Source of the DNA: Pyxidicoccus caerfyrddinensis
Lineage (GTDB): Bacteria; Myxococcota; Myxococcia; Myxococcales; Myxococcaceae
Assembly (NCBI RefSeq): GCF_010894405.1
Contig: NZ_JAAIYA010000009.1
Location: 410,557-474,556, forward strand
Direction: 5' to 3'
DNA: 64,000 bases
Positions 26,133-34,908 of the stretch are shown here, one piece after another. Within the stretch, counting starts at the first letter, position 1. Each line of letters starts with the position of its first letter. Made by a program: the position numbers and the translations under genes. The notes below the pieces were generated by a model. The model was not told the origin of the DNA, did no database searches, and was given only the letters and a program-made list of their open reading frames with translations.

Positions 26133-26283
26133 GTACCGTCCCGCGACGGCACGCGCCAGTGCCTTCGCACGGCAGGCGTGCAGGCGGCACGAGCCGGTGT
26201 AGGGTGCCGCCCGGGTGTGTTCTCATGCAGGCGCACCCGGGGCGGCCGGTCCCCGGCAGTGCATGGAGAATTCGAGCAACGCC

Positions 26284-27690
26284 ATGGCGCGCATCCTCGT
26301 CATCGATGACCACGACACCCTGCGCGAGGGCATGGCCGTCACGCTCACCCGCGCCGGGCACACCGTCTCCGCGGTCCGCAGCGGCGCGGATGGGCTCGCC
26401 GCCTGGCGCAAGACGCCCTTCGACCTCGTCGTCACCGACTTGAAGATGGACGGCATGGACGGCATCGAGGTGACGAAGGCGCTCAAGGCGCTGGACCCCG
26501 CCGCCGTCGTCATGGTGGTGACGGCCTTCGGCACCATCGAGACCGCCGTGCGCGCCATGCAGGAGGGCGCCTACGACTTCATCACCAAGCCCTTCCCGCC
26601 CGAGGTGCTGCGCGCCAAGGTGGACAAGGGCCTGGAGTTGTCCACCACGCGCCGGCAGGTGGAGAAGCTCACCGCGCGCACCGCCGCGCACGACGCGGAC
26701 GCGGCCCTCACCCACGGCAGCCTCGTGGGCGACAGCGAGCCCATGCATCGGCTCGTCGCCCAGGTGCGCAAGGTGGCGGCGAGCGAGGCCACCGTGCTGG
26801 TGCGCGGTGAGAGCGGCACCGGCAAGGAATTGGTCGCCCGCATGGTCCACCAGATGTCCCCGCGCAAGGACGGACCCTTCGTCGTCGTGCACTGCGCGGC
26901 GCTCGCGGAGACGCTGCTGGAGAGCGAGCTGTTCGGCCACGAGCGCGGCGCCTTCACCGGCGCGGTGAAGCGCAAGCTGGGCCGCTTCGAGCTCGCCGAC
27001 GGCGGCACCCTCTTCCTCGACGAGATTGGCGAGATTCCCGCCTCCGTGCAGACGAAGCTCCTGCGCGTGCTGCAGGAGAAGGAAATCCAGCGCGTGGGCG
27101 GCGAGGAGACGCTCAAGGTGGACGTGCGCGTGGTGAGCGCCACCCACCGGGACTTGCAGGCCGAGGTGAAGGCGGGCCGCTTCCGCGAGGACCTCTACTA
27201 CCGCCTGCACATCGTCCCGCTGATACTGCCGCCCCTGCGCGAGCGGCCCGAGGACATCGCCGTGCTCGCCCGCCACTTCGTGGCCAAGCACGCCGCCCGC
27301 GTGAATCGCCGCATCACCGGGCTGGATGACAGCGCCCTGCGCGCGCTCGCCCGCCACGCGTGGCCCGGCAACGTGCGCGAATTGGAGAACGTCATCGAGC
27401 AGGCGCTCGTCTTCGCCGAGGGCGAGGTGCTCACCGACGTGGACCTGCCCTCGCACCTCACCGGCGGCACGCCGCGCATGGACGCGGGCCTGCCCGTGCC
27501 CCATGGAGACCGGCCCCTCCCCGACATCCTCGAGGACCTGGAGCGGCAGCTCATCGCCCGCGCGTACGAGAAGGCCGGCCGCGTGAAGACGGAGACCGCG
27601 CGCCTGCTCGGCATCAAGACGTCCGCGCTGTACTACAAGCTGGAGAAGTACGGCTTCCTCCCGAAAGGCACGCCCCCCGAGGAGGGTTGA
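26284..27690 (+). CDS. NtrC-type sigma54-dependent response regulator
   Basis: A 468-residue enhancer-binding protein. The receiver domain starts at MARILVIDDHD, with the phospho-acceptor Asp in VVTDLKMDGMDG and Lys in ITKPFPP. The AAA+ domain has Walker A GESGTGKE, intact GAFTGA loop for sigma54 contact, GGTLFLDEIGEI (Walker B), and the R-finger region. The C-terminal Fis-type HTH is ARLLGIKTSALYYKLEKYG. It activates sigma54 promoters after phosphorylation. ATG 26263 is an alternative start adding 7 residues; neither has a good ribosome site. No cognate kinase is adjacent. Confidence 0.92.
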   Translation: MARILVIDDHDTLREGMAVTLTRAGHTVSAVRSGADGLAAWRKTPFDLVVTDLKMDGMDGIEVTKALKALDPAAVVMVVTAFGTIETAVRAMQEGAYDFITKPFPPEVLRAKVDKGLELSTTRRQVEKLTARTAAHDADAALTHGSLVGDSEPMHRLVAQVRKVAASEATVLVRGESGTGKELVARMVHQMSPRKDGPFVVVHCAALAETLLESELFGHERGAFTGAVKRKLGRFELADGGTLFLDEIGEIPASVQTKLLRVLQEKEIQRVGGEETLKVDVRVVSATHRDLQAEVKAGRFREDLYYRLHIVPLILPPLRERPEDIAVLARHFVAKHAARVNRRITGLDDSALRALARHAWPGNVRELENVIEQALVFAEGEVLTDVDLPSHLTGGTPRMDAGLPVPHGDRPLPDILEDLERQLIARAYEKAGRVKTETARLLGIKTSALYYKLEKYGFLPKGTPPEEG

Positions 27691-27864
27691 GCCTCGAAAA
27701 TCCGTGACACCCCGACCCGCAACCATGACTTTCCACCGCCGTCCCACCCCCTCCCACTCCCTCCCGGTGGCTCCAAGCCCCTGGAATCGCCCGGCTTTTC
27801 CCGCCGGACTCGTACCGGAGGACAGGGGTGGTCTGGCATCCGCCTTGCTCAGGAAGCCCCGTCG

Positions 27865-28923
27865 ATGAACCCCCGCCTCTCCGCCCTCCTGCTGTGCCTG
27901 CTGCTTGGCGTGCCCGCATGGGGCGCGTCCGGGCTGGAGGCGGTGCGCGGGCGGGCGCAGACGGCGCGCACGGAGGTGCGCTCGCTGCGCGGCCAGCAGC
28001 AGTCGCTGCGCGAGGAGCTCAACGGGCTGGCGGCGCGAATCGAGGCGCTGAAGTCGGCGCGCCAGGGGCGGCTGACGGCGGGCACTGAGCTGGAGGCGGC
28101 GCTGCGGCGCTCGCAGGAGCTGAGCGGCTCGCTCACCGGGCTGGCGCAGTCGGTGGCGGCGGCGGAGGGCGAGTCGGAGCGCGCGCACCTGGCGCTGCAC
28201 ACCGCGCTGTCGGAGGAGCTCTCGCGGCTGCGCTCGGCCTGGGACGCGACGACGGACCGGGGCCAGCGCGCGAAGCTGCTGGAGGCCATGCGCACCGCGC
28301 GCGCCGAGCGCGAGGCCGTGCGCGCGGCGCTGCCTGCCTCGCGGGTGCCGGCGCTGGACGGGGCGACCTCCGGAGGGGATGACCCCGAGGATTTGCTGGA
28401 GCAGGCGGACACGCTGCGCGACACCGAGGACAAGGTGCGCGAGCGGCTCAAGGCCCTGCGCGGGCGCATCACCGAGGTGCGCGAGGAGCGCGACCTGGAC
28501 CGGCGCATGAACGACTTCCTCGGCGAGGAGTCGATGTTCGACGAGCAGGACCGCCGGCTCCGCGTGCGCCTGTCCGGCGACCGCGTGCAGGTGGACCGCA
28601 GCGGGAGCCGGGGTGGCAGCCCCACCTTCCAGGAGGACTCGGCGGGCGCCCCCGTTCCCGTCGGGGACCCCGCGCCGCCTCCGGAAATCAGCACGCCCGA
28701 TGACGTCAGTGGCCCCGGCCCCATCTCGCCCGCCAGCTCGGCGCGCGCGAGCGACCGCCGGCCGCAGGTGGAGTCGGTACGCGCCCAGGCGCTGGCCGCG
28801 GGCGGGCCGGTGGACCTGGCCTCCCTGGAGGCCGAGGCCGCGAAGCTGGAGGCCCTGGCCCGCGAGCTGGACGGCCGTGCCTCCACGCTGGAGCACCGCG
28901 CCCAGGAGCTGGAGAAGCGCTGA
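27865..28923 (+). CDS. secreted coiled-coil protein, function unknown
   Basis: 352 residues. A signal peptide (1-20, cleaved after VPAWG/A) is followed by long Ala/Arg/Glu/Leu heptad-rich coiled coil (about 22-115, 120-150 and 165-215). A low-complexity Gly/Ser/Pro region (about 235-300) and a final coiled coil (about 310-352) complete it. Probably periplasmic or envelope-associated and oligomeric. No catalytic motif is visible and I do not recognise the family. It follows the NtrC-type regulator by 174 bases on the same strand. ATG 27865 has GGAAG 9 bases upstream. Confidence 0.65.
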   Translation: MNPRLSALLLCLLLGVPAWGASGLEAVRGRAQTARTEVRSLRGQQQSLREELNGLAARIEALKSARQGRLTAGTELEAALRRSQELSGSLTGLAQSVAAAEGESERAHLALHTALSEELSRLRSAWDATTDRGQRAKLLEAMRTARAEREAVRAALPASRVPALDGATSGGDDPEDLLEQADTLRDTEDKVRERLKALRGRITEVREERDLDRRMNDFLGEESMFDEQDRRLRVRLSGDRVQVDRSGSRGGSPTFQEDSAGAPVPVGDPAPPPEISTPDDVSGPGPISPASSARASDRRPQVESVRAQALAAGGPVDLASLEAEAAKLEALARELDGRASTLEHRAQELEKR

Positions 28924-28935
28924 AGCGGGCCGCTG

Positions 28936-29472
28936 CTACAGCAGCCCGCCCTCCACCTCGAGCGTCACCACCGCCTGCAGACGCACGTCACGCTCCGGCA
29001 TGCGCCCGCGACCGCGGACGATGATGCTCATGGTGGGCGCGGACACGAAGGGCTGCAGCTCCGTGTCGTCCACGTCCAGCGTGAGGACGGGGTTGGGCGG
29101 CCGGAGGTTCAGCCGGGAGATGTCCTGCCTCCGGGCGATGCGCTCCTCGCGGTCTCCGGCCCGCGCGAAGAACTCCACCGAGTCCAGGAAGGTGAGGTCC
29201 TGGTCATTGGGGCTGAGGACTTTGAGCGTCAGGGACTTCACCTTCGCGGACGTCACGTCGCCCTTGCTGATGCCCTGGTTCTTGAAGTCCTGGTTCTTGT
29301 CGAAGTCCAGCCCCGCGAAGCTGCTGATGCTGGGGAAGGCATTGAGGTCGGTGGTGGCGCCGGGGGGCCCCGCGGGCACGGTGGACTCGCCCTTCAGCTC
29401 GGTGATGAAGGAAGAGGGGGCACAGGCGGCGAGCCCGAGGCCCGCCGCCGCCAGGAGGGACACGAGGCGCAT
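28936..29472 (-). CDS. hypothetical lipoprotein
   Basis: A 178-residue protein with a clear lipoprotein signal: MRLVSLLAAAGLGLAAC, lipobox LAAC with the acylated Cys at 17. The mature part is beta-rich and hydrophilic, with repeated strand patterns (KVKSLTLKVLSP, VLTLDVDDTELQPF, DVRLQAVVTLEVEGG), and ends without a membrane anchor. Likely anchored at the outer membrane. Function unknown. It converges with the coiled-coil gene (12-base gap) and is divergent from the beta-barrel gene. The frame stays open upstream, but the signal peptide fixes ATG 29472. Confidence 0.7.
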   Translation of the reverse strand: MRLVSLLAAAGLGLAACAPSSFITELKGESTVPAGPPGATTDLNAFPSISSFAGLDFDKNQDFKNQGISKGDVTSAKVKSLTLKVLSPNDQDLTFLDSVEFFARAGDREERIARRQDISRLNLRPPNPVLTLDVDDTELQPFVSAPTMSIIVRGRGRMPERDVRLQAVVTLEVEGGLL

Positions 29473-29589
29473 GTCTCGAGTGTATCGGGCCGCAGGGGGG
29501 CCCGTCACCGTCGAGGCCGACCTGCCGGACGGGCGCGCCCTCCCGCGAGTGGGGCGTGCAGGCGCCGGGCCGGTTATGGTGCGCGCGTC

Positions 29590-30645
29590 GTGGCCCGCTC
29601 CCGCCCACACCTCCTGCTTGCCCTCTGCGTGCTCGCCGCCGGCCCCGCGCCCGCGGCCGAGTGGGAGGGCGCGCTGAAGGCCACCAGCCGGATGCTGGTG
29701 GACACCAACGCGTCCCGCGACTTCTCCGACGCCGCCACCGGGGCCAACAACGGCCTGGACGGGGCCTTCAGCCTGCTCGGCTCCGCGGAGGGCCGCGGCA
29801 CCTTCGAGCGCTCGCAGCTGGTGGGCCGCTACGAATTGGGCGTGCGCAAGTACCTGGGCTTCACGGACGAGGACACGCTGGTGCAGGCCGGCGCCCTGGA
29901 GGGCTCGCTCGCGCTGGGCTCCGAGTTCGGCGTCGGCCTGGAGGGCCACGCGAAGGACAGGCGCGGTGGCTCGCGGGCGTACTCCGATTTGGGGACGAGC
30001 GCCTTCGTCGAATACGCACCCGACGTGCGCCTGGCGCTGCGGCTGCGCGCGGGGGCCCGGCGCTTCGTGTACCGGCCGGACGCCACCGCCAACTTCGGCG
30101 GCGCGGAGGTGGGCGTGCTGGGCCGCTACCGCTTCGACCGCCGGCACAGCATGTCCCTCTTCGGAGACTGGGGCTCGCGGGGCTACGGCACCCAGGCGCG
30201 GACGCGGCCCGGAACGACGGTTCCTTCCCCGGGCCGGCGCGAGGACGGGGCCCTCACCGCCGGCGCCTCGTACAACTACCGGGGCCCCGTGGCGCTGGGC
30301 CTGACGTACGCCTACCAGGAGTCCTCCTCCAACAGCTTCGGGGAGACGGTGCTGCGGCACCGCGTCACGGGCAACGCCGGGCTGCGCCTGCCCTGGCGGA
30401 TGACGCTGCTGGCCCAGGGCTCGCTGGGCTTCAGCACCTACCCGGACGGCATCTTCCTCTCCCCCGAAATCATCCTCGTGGAGGAGGACGAGGGGCAGAA
30501 CTCGCTCTCCCTGAAGCTGGCCCGCCCCGTGACGGAGAAGGTGGACGCGGAGGTGTCCTGGGGCCTGTGGAGCACGCGGCTGCCCCGCAATGGCCTCACC
30601 TACACGCGCCAGGTCTTCGGCGTGGGCTTCACCTGGCGCGACTGA
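29590..30645 (+). CDS. putative outer-membrane beta-barrel protein
   Basis: 351 residues starting at GTG 29590. A signal peptide (cut after APA, about residue 22) is followed by alternating hydrophobic/hydrophilic strands with aromatic girdles (LVGRYELGVRKYLGF, EVGVLGRYRFDRRHSMSLFGDWG, GPVALGLTYAYQES). The last strand ends in VFGVGFTWRD, close to the C-terminal signature of outer-membrane barrels. About a dozen or more strands are plausible. Substrate or role unknown. The TPR gene converges on it 10 bases downstream. Confidence 0.65.
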   Translation: MARSRPHLLLALCVLAAGPAPAAEWEGALKATSRMLVDTNASRDFSDAATGANNGLDGAFSLLGSAEGRGTFERSQLVGRYELGVRKYLGFTDEDTLVQAGALEGSLALGSEFGVGLEGHAKDRRGGSRAYSDLGTSAFVEYAPDVRLALRLRAGARRFVYRPDATANFGGAEVGVLGRYRFDRRHSMSLFGDWGSRGYGTQARTRPGTTVPSPGRREDGALTAGASYNYRGPVALGLTYAYQESSSNSFGETVLRHRVTGNAGLRLPWRMTLLAQGSLGFSTYPDGIFLSPEIILVEEDEGQNSLSLKLARPVTEKVDAEVSWGLWSTRLPRNGLTYTRQVFGVGFTWRD

Positions 30646-30655
30646 CGGGGTGACT

Positions 30656-30970
30656 TCAGTCCAGGTCGGCGATGCGCTCGTCGATTTCCTCGGCGAGACC
30701 GGGGTGTCCCTGGGACAGGGCGTGCGCCTTCGCCCGGCCGAGCACCTCCCGGGCCTTCGCCGTCTCCCCCGCCCCGGCCCAGGCGTCGCCCAGGGCCACG
30801 AGGGCGGCGGCGTACCCCGGGTCCAGCCTGACGGCGGACTCCAGGGCCCGGGCCGCCTCGGCGTATTCCCGACGCTCCAGGTACAGCTTCCCCAGTGAGA
30901 AATGGCTCATGGGGGAGTCTGGGAAGTTGGCCACCATCTTCTTGAACTGCTCCAGCCGGGCGTCGCTCAT
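30656..30970 (-). CDS. small tetratricopeptide-repeat protein
   Basis: A 104-residue cytosolic protein with three TPR-like helix pairs: SHFSLGKLYLERREYAEAARALESAVRLDP, AAALVALGDAWAGAGETAKAREVLGRAK, and a final GHPGLAEEIDERIADL helix. It is likely a protein-protein adaptor with no enzymatic motif. ATG 30970 is chosen; the frame stays open far upstream only as the antisense of rsfS. It is divergent from rsfS, with 61 bases between. Confidence 0.75.
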   Translation of the reverse strand: MSDARLEQFKKMVANFPDSPMSHFSLGKLYLERREYAEAARALESAVRLDPGYAAALVALGDAWAGAGETAKAREVLGRAKAHALSQGHPGLAEEIDERIADLD

Positions 30971-31031
30971 GGACAACAGGAGATAGAGGACCGCTGTCCC
31001 CTTGCCAAGGGTGCGGTAGGGTGCGCGGCAC

Positions 31032-31589
31032 ATGGCCACAAAGAAGAAGACGAGCGCGAAAAAGAGCGCCGGCAAGACACCGGCGAAGAAGAAGACGGCG
31101 GGCAAGGCTCCCGCGGGCAGGGGGCCTGCCGGCAAGAAGGCCCCCGCGCGCAAGAAGACGGCGGGCCGGGCCCCGTTGCGCAGCAAGAAGGCGAGGCTGC
31201 CACCCGCCCCGCAGCAGAAGGCGGGCCCCGCGGAGAACCCCCAGGCGAAGGCGCTGGCCCAGCGCATCGCCCAGCTCCTCGTGGACAAGAAGGCGCTGGA
31301 CGTCGTCATCCTCGACGTGCGGGGCATGACGTCCTACGCGGACTACTTCATCATCGCCTCCGGCGAGAGCGACCGTCAGGTGAGCGCCATGGCGGAGAAC
31401 GTCCAGGTGCAGCTCAAGACGGCCGAAGAGGGCGGCCACCGTCCCATCGGCACCGAGGGCCTGGAGACGGGCCAGTGGGTGCTGCTGGACTACGGCGAGG
31501 TGGTGGCGCACCTGTTCCTCTCGGACCTGCGCGCGCACTATGACCTCGAGGGCCTCTGGGCCGACGCGGCGCGGGAGAAGGTGGCCTGA
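31032..31589 (+). CDS. rsfS: ribosomal silencing factor RsfS (Iojap/YbeB)
   Basis: 185 residues. The C-terminal ~115 residues are the RsfS domain (DVVILDVRGMTSYADYFIIASGESDRQVSAMAENV, TEGLETGQWVLLDYGEVVAHLF). This domain binds uL14 on the large subunit and blocks subunit joining under starvation. The first ~70 residues are an unusual Lys/Ala/Pro/Arg-rich extension resembling histone-like tails, absent from most homologues and perhaps RNA-binding. First gene of an operon with rlmH, whose start overlaps its stop. Confidence 0.9.
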   Translation: MATKKKTSAKKSAGKTPAKKKTAGKAPAGRGPAGKKAPARKKTAGRAPLRSKKARLPPAPQQKAGPAENPQAKALAQRIAQLLVDKKALDVVILDVRGMTSYADYFIIASGESDRQVSAMAENVQVQLKTAEEGGHRPIGTEGLETGQWVLLDYGEVVAHLFLSDLRAHYDLEGLWADAAREKVA

Positions 31590-32050
31590 AAGTCAGGCTC
31601 CTCTCCATCGGCAAGGACCGCTCGGGCCTGTATGAGCCCGCGGTCCAGGAGTACGCCAAACGCCTGGGGCACTACACCCGCTTCGAGCTGGTGGAGCTGC
31701 CCGAGGCCAGCGGCAAGAAGCTCAAGCCGGGCGAGGCGAAGACCGCCGAGGCCGACGCGATTCTCGCCAGGCGCAAGCCGCAGGACTGGCTGATTGCGCT
31801 GGACGAGCGCGGCTCGCTGCTCGACTCGGTGGAGCTGAGCCGCTACGTGGCCAAGGCGCAGACGGGCGCGAAGGATTTGCTCTTCATCATCGGCGGCGAC
31901 GAGGGGCTGGACACGCGGGTGCGTGAAGCGGCGAACCTCACGCTGTCGCTGTCGAAGATGACGCTGCCGCACCGGCTGGCGCGGGTGGTGCTCATCGAGC
32001 AGCTCTACCGCGCCTTCACCATCCTCAAGGGCGAGCCCTACCACAAGTAG
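31586..32050 (+). CDS. rlmH: 23S rRNA pseudouridine-1915 N3-methyltransferase, CTG start
   Basis: A 154-residue SPOUT methyltransferase that modifies helix 69 of 23S rRNA. Visible features are LLFIIGGDEGLD (the SAM-binding knot), LSLSKMTLPHRLARVVLIEQLYRA and C-terminal GEPYHK. Homologues begin MKVRLLSIGK; here the matching codons read CTG AAA GTC AGG CTC from 31586. No ATG, GTG or TTG exists in frame before 31691, which would remove the first ~35 residues including the first strand. GGAG at 31574-31577 sits at correct spacing from CTG. The CTG overlaps the rsfS stop (CTGA), implying coupling. Confidence 0.88.
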   Translation: MKVRLLSIGKDRSGLYEPAVQEYAKRLGHYTRFELVELPEASGKKLKPGEAKTAEADAILARRKPQDWLIALDERGSLLDSVELSRYVAKAQTGAKDLLFIIGGDEGLDTRVREAANLTLSLSKMTLPHRLARVVLIEQLYRAFTILKGEPYHK

Positions 32051-32120
32051 GCAGCCGGGCAGGCTCGGGGACAGCGAGCCTGCCCGTCAGGGCGGCGCCG
32101 GGCGTGGCGTCTGCGGGCTC

Positions 32121-33272
32121 ATGAGCACCGCCGCCTCCGCAACCCCTTCCTCCGCGCCCACGGCGCACGTCCGCATCATCGCCTCGCCCCAGTCGTGGGT
32201 GGAGGGCGAGGCGGTGCGACAACTCGAAGCCATGGCGCGCCTGCCCGGCATGCGCCTGGCGGTGGGGCTTCCGGACCTGCACCCCGGCAAGGGCGCACCG
32301 GTGGGCGCCGCCTTCACCTCCGAGGGCTTCCTCTATCCCTACCTCGTCGGCAACGACATCGGCTGTGGCATGGGGCTCTTCGACGTGGACCTCCTGGCAC
32401 GCAAGGCGAAGGCGGAGCGGTGGGCGTCGAAGCTGGATTTGGAGGGGCCGTGGAGCGGTGACGCGGAGGGCTTTCTCTCGGAGCAGGGGGTGAAGGCCAC
32501 CGGCTTCGAGGCGGCCCTGGGCACGGTGGGCGGTGGCAACCACTTCGCGGAGGTGCAGCGGGTGGACGCGGTGCACGACGCGGAGGCCTTCGCGGCGCTG
32601 GGGCTGGCGGCGGACCGGTTGCTCCTGCTGGTGCACTCCGGCTCGCGCGGCCTGGGCGAGGCGATTCTCCGCTCTCACGTGGACCGGCACGCCGCGGGCG
32701 GGCTGGGGGATGACTCGGCGGAGGCGCGGGCGTACCTGGCGCGGCATGACCACGCGGTGGAGTGGGCCCGGGCCAACCGGGCGCTGGTGGCAAGGCGGAT
32801 GCTGGACGGGATTGGCGCGCTGGGTCGGCGGGTGTTGGATGTCTGCCACAACAGCGTCACCCCGCTGAAGGTCGACGGGCGCACGCAGTGGCTGCACCGC
32901 AAGGGCGCGGCGCCGTCGGACGAGGGCCCGGTGGTGATTCCCGGCAGTCGCGGCGCGCTGAGCTACCTGGTGGCGCCGGTGGGAGACGGGACGGTCAGCG
33001 CGCACAGCCTGGCGCACGGCGCCGGCCGCAAGTGGACGCGCACCGCCGCCCGAGAGCGCATCAAGGAGCGCTTCACCGCGGAGTCCCTCACGCGCACGTC
33101 GTTCAAGAGCCACGTGGTGTGTGAGAACAAGGACCTCCTCTTCGAGGAGGCGCCCCACGCGTACAAGGCCATCGACCGGGTGGTGACGGACCTGGTGGAG
33201 GCGGGCCTGGTGCGGGTGGTGGCCACGCTGGCCCCGGTGCTGACGTACAAGACGCGCGCCCGGGGGGAGTGA
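32121..33272 (+). CDS. RtcB-family RNA ligase, RtcB2-like
   Basis: 383 residues. RtcB metal and GMP-binding motifs are intact: GLPDLHPGKGAPVGAAF, GNDIGCGMG (Mn ligand C82), GTVGGGNHFAEVQ, HSGSRGLG, DVCHNSV, IPGSRGALSYLV, and SLAHGAGRKWTR with the guanylated histidine at H299. Known RtcBs join 2',3'-cyclic phosphate or 3'-phosphate RNA ends to 5'-OH ends. The HPGKG-type motif and shorter length resemble the release-factor-H-coupled RtcB2 branch, but no prfH, rtcA or rtcR is adjacent. It stands between rlmH and gpmI on one strand. Confidence 0.85.
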   Translation: MSTAASATPSSAPTAHVRIIASPQSWVEGEAVRQLEAMARLPGMRLAVGLPDLHPGKGAPVGAAFTSEGFLYPYLVGNDIGCGMGLFDVDLLARKAKAERWASKLDLEGPWSGDAEGFLSEQGVKATGFEAALGTVGGGNHFAEVQRVDAVHDAEAFAALGLAADRLLLLVHSGSRGLGEAILRSHVDRHAAGGLGDDSAEARAYLARHDHAVEWARANRALVARRMLDGIGALGRRVLDVCHNSVTPLKVDGRTQWLHRKGAAPSDEGPVVIPGSRGALSYLVAPVGDGTVSAHSLAHGAGRKWTRTAARERIKERFTAESLTRTSFKSHVVCENKDLLFEEAPHAYKAIDRVVTDLVEAGLVRVVATLAPVLTYKTRARGE

Positions 33273-33350
33273 CGGCTTCCTGCCCGCCAGGTTGAGGGGC
33301 AGCCGCTTTTTGTCCTCTCCGCCCGCCGCCCCCATGGTTAGGGTTCGGGC

Positions 33351-34892
33351 ATGACTCCCGCGCACAAGGTCCTGCTCTGCATCCTGGACGGCTGGGGCAT
33401 CCGCCAGGAGCGAGATGCGAACGCCATCCTCCTGGCCGGCACGCCCCACCTCGACAAGCTGGCGAGCCCCTACCCCTTCACCGAGCTGCAGACGGCCGGA
33501 CTGGCCGTGGGCCTGCCCGAGGGGCAGATGGGCAACTCGGAGGTGGGCCACACCAACATCGGCGCCGGCCGCATCGTCTACCAGGACCTGGTGCGCATCA
33601 ATCGCGCGGCCGAGTCCGGTGAGCTGGGACAGAATCCCGTGCTGCGCGCGGCCATGGACGGCGTGAAGGCGGACGGCAAGGCGCTGCACCTGCTGGGGCT
33701 GGTGTCTCCGGGTGGCGTGCACTCGTCCATGGAGCACCTGTACGCGCTGCTGCGTGCCGCGCGCGAGCGGGGTGTCCCCCACGTCTACGTGCACGCCTTC
33801 CTGGACGGGCGCGACACGCCGCCGCAGAGCGCGCTGGGCTACGTGGAGGAATTGGAGCGCTTCCTCCACGAGACGCACGCGGGCCGCATCGCCACGGTGA
33901 GCGGGCGCTACTACGCCATGGACCGCGACAAGCGGTGGGACCGGGTGCAGCTCGCCTACGAGGCGCTGGTGTACGGCCGCGGCCCCAAGGCGCCGGACGC
34001 GCTGAGCGCCATCCGCGCGTCCTACGCGGAGAAGGTGACGGACGAGTTCGTGAAGCCCACGGTGCTGGCCAGCGGCGACGGCACGCCGGTGGGCCGCATC
34101 CAGGACGGCGACACGGTGGTCTTCTTCAACTTCCGCGCGGACCGGGCGAGGGAGCTGACGAAGGCGCTCGCATACCCGGACTTCAAGGAGTTCGACCGGG
34201 GCGGGCTGCGGCTGGGGCGCTACGTGTGCATGACCCAGTACGACGAGACGTTCGACCTCCCGGTTGCCTTCGCGCCCGACCAGCCGCAGGACATCTTCCC
34301 GGAGCTGCTGTCGCAGAAGGGACTGCGGCAATTGCGCACGGCGGAGACGGAGAAGTACGCGCACGTGACGTTCTTCTTCAACGGCGGCCGCGAGGTGGTG
34401 TACCCGGGCGAGGACCGGCACATGGTGCCCAGCCCGCGCGACGTGAAGACATATGACTTGAAGCCGGAGATGTCCGCGCGCGAGCTGACGGCGGAATTGG
34501 TGCGGCGGCTCGACGCGGGGACGTACGACTTCGCGCTGGTGAACTTCGCCAACCCGGACATGGTGGGCCACAGCGGCCAACTGGAAGCGACGATGAAGGC
34601 GGTGCGCGTGGTGGACGAGTGCCTGGGCGTGCTGGGCAAGGCGTGCGAGCGCAACGGCTGGGTGATGGCCATCTCCGCCGACCACGGCAACTGCGAGCAG
34701 ATGGTGGACCCGGTGACGGGCGAGCCGCACACCGCGCACACGCTCAACCCGGTGCCCTTCCACCTCATCCACCCGGACTTCCGGGGGCAGAAGCTGCGCC
34801 CCGGCATCCTCGCGGACATCGCCCCCACGCTGTGCAAGGTGATGGGGCTGCCGCAGTCGAAGGAGATGAACCGGATGGGGCTGTTCCCTTGA
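33351..34892 (+). CDS. gpmI: cofactor-independent phosphoglycerate mutase
   Basis: A 513-residue Mn-dependent enzyme of glycolysis interconverting 3- and 2-phosphoglycerate. It has the N-terminal metal site LLCILDGWGI, phospho-accepting serine in GNSEVGHTNIGAGR (S63), HAFLDGRDTPP, GRYYAMDRDKRWDR and NFRADRARE, and the C-terminal metal site NFANPDMVGHSG and ADHGNCEQM. Length matches the family (about 510-515). comF follows 16 bases downstream. Confidence 0.96.
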   Translation: MTPAHKVLLCILDGWGIRQERDANAILLAGTPHLDKLASPYPFTELQTAGLAVGLPEGQMGNSEVGHTNIGAGRIVYQDLVRINRAAESGELGQNPVLRAAMDGVKADGKALHLLGLVSPGGVHSSMEHLYALLRAARERGVPHVYVHAFLDGRDTPPQSALGYVEELERFLHETHAGRIATVSGRYYAMDRDKRWDRVQLAYEALVYGRGPKAPDALSAIRASYAEKVTDEFVKPTVLASGDGTPVGRIQDGDTVVFFNFRADRARELTKALAYPDFKEFDRGGLRLGRYVCMTQYDETFDLPVAFAPDQPQDIFPELLSQKGLRQLRTAETEKYAHVTFFFNGGREVVYPGEDRHMVPSPRDVKTYDLKPEMSARELTAELVRRLDAGTYDFALVNFANPDMVGHSGQLEATMKAVRVVDECLGVLGKACERNGWVMAISADHGNCEQMVDPVTGEPHTAHTLNPVPFHLIHPDFRGQKLRPGILADIAPTLCKVMGLPQSKEMNRMGLFP

Positions 34893-34908
34893 GCAGCGCG
34901 CCGGAGGC

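Noticed and set aside
25606..28896. Reverse open frame of over 1000 codons
   Set aside because: It is antisense to the sigma54 regulator and coiled-coil genes, low-complexity, and has no recognisable domain.
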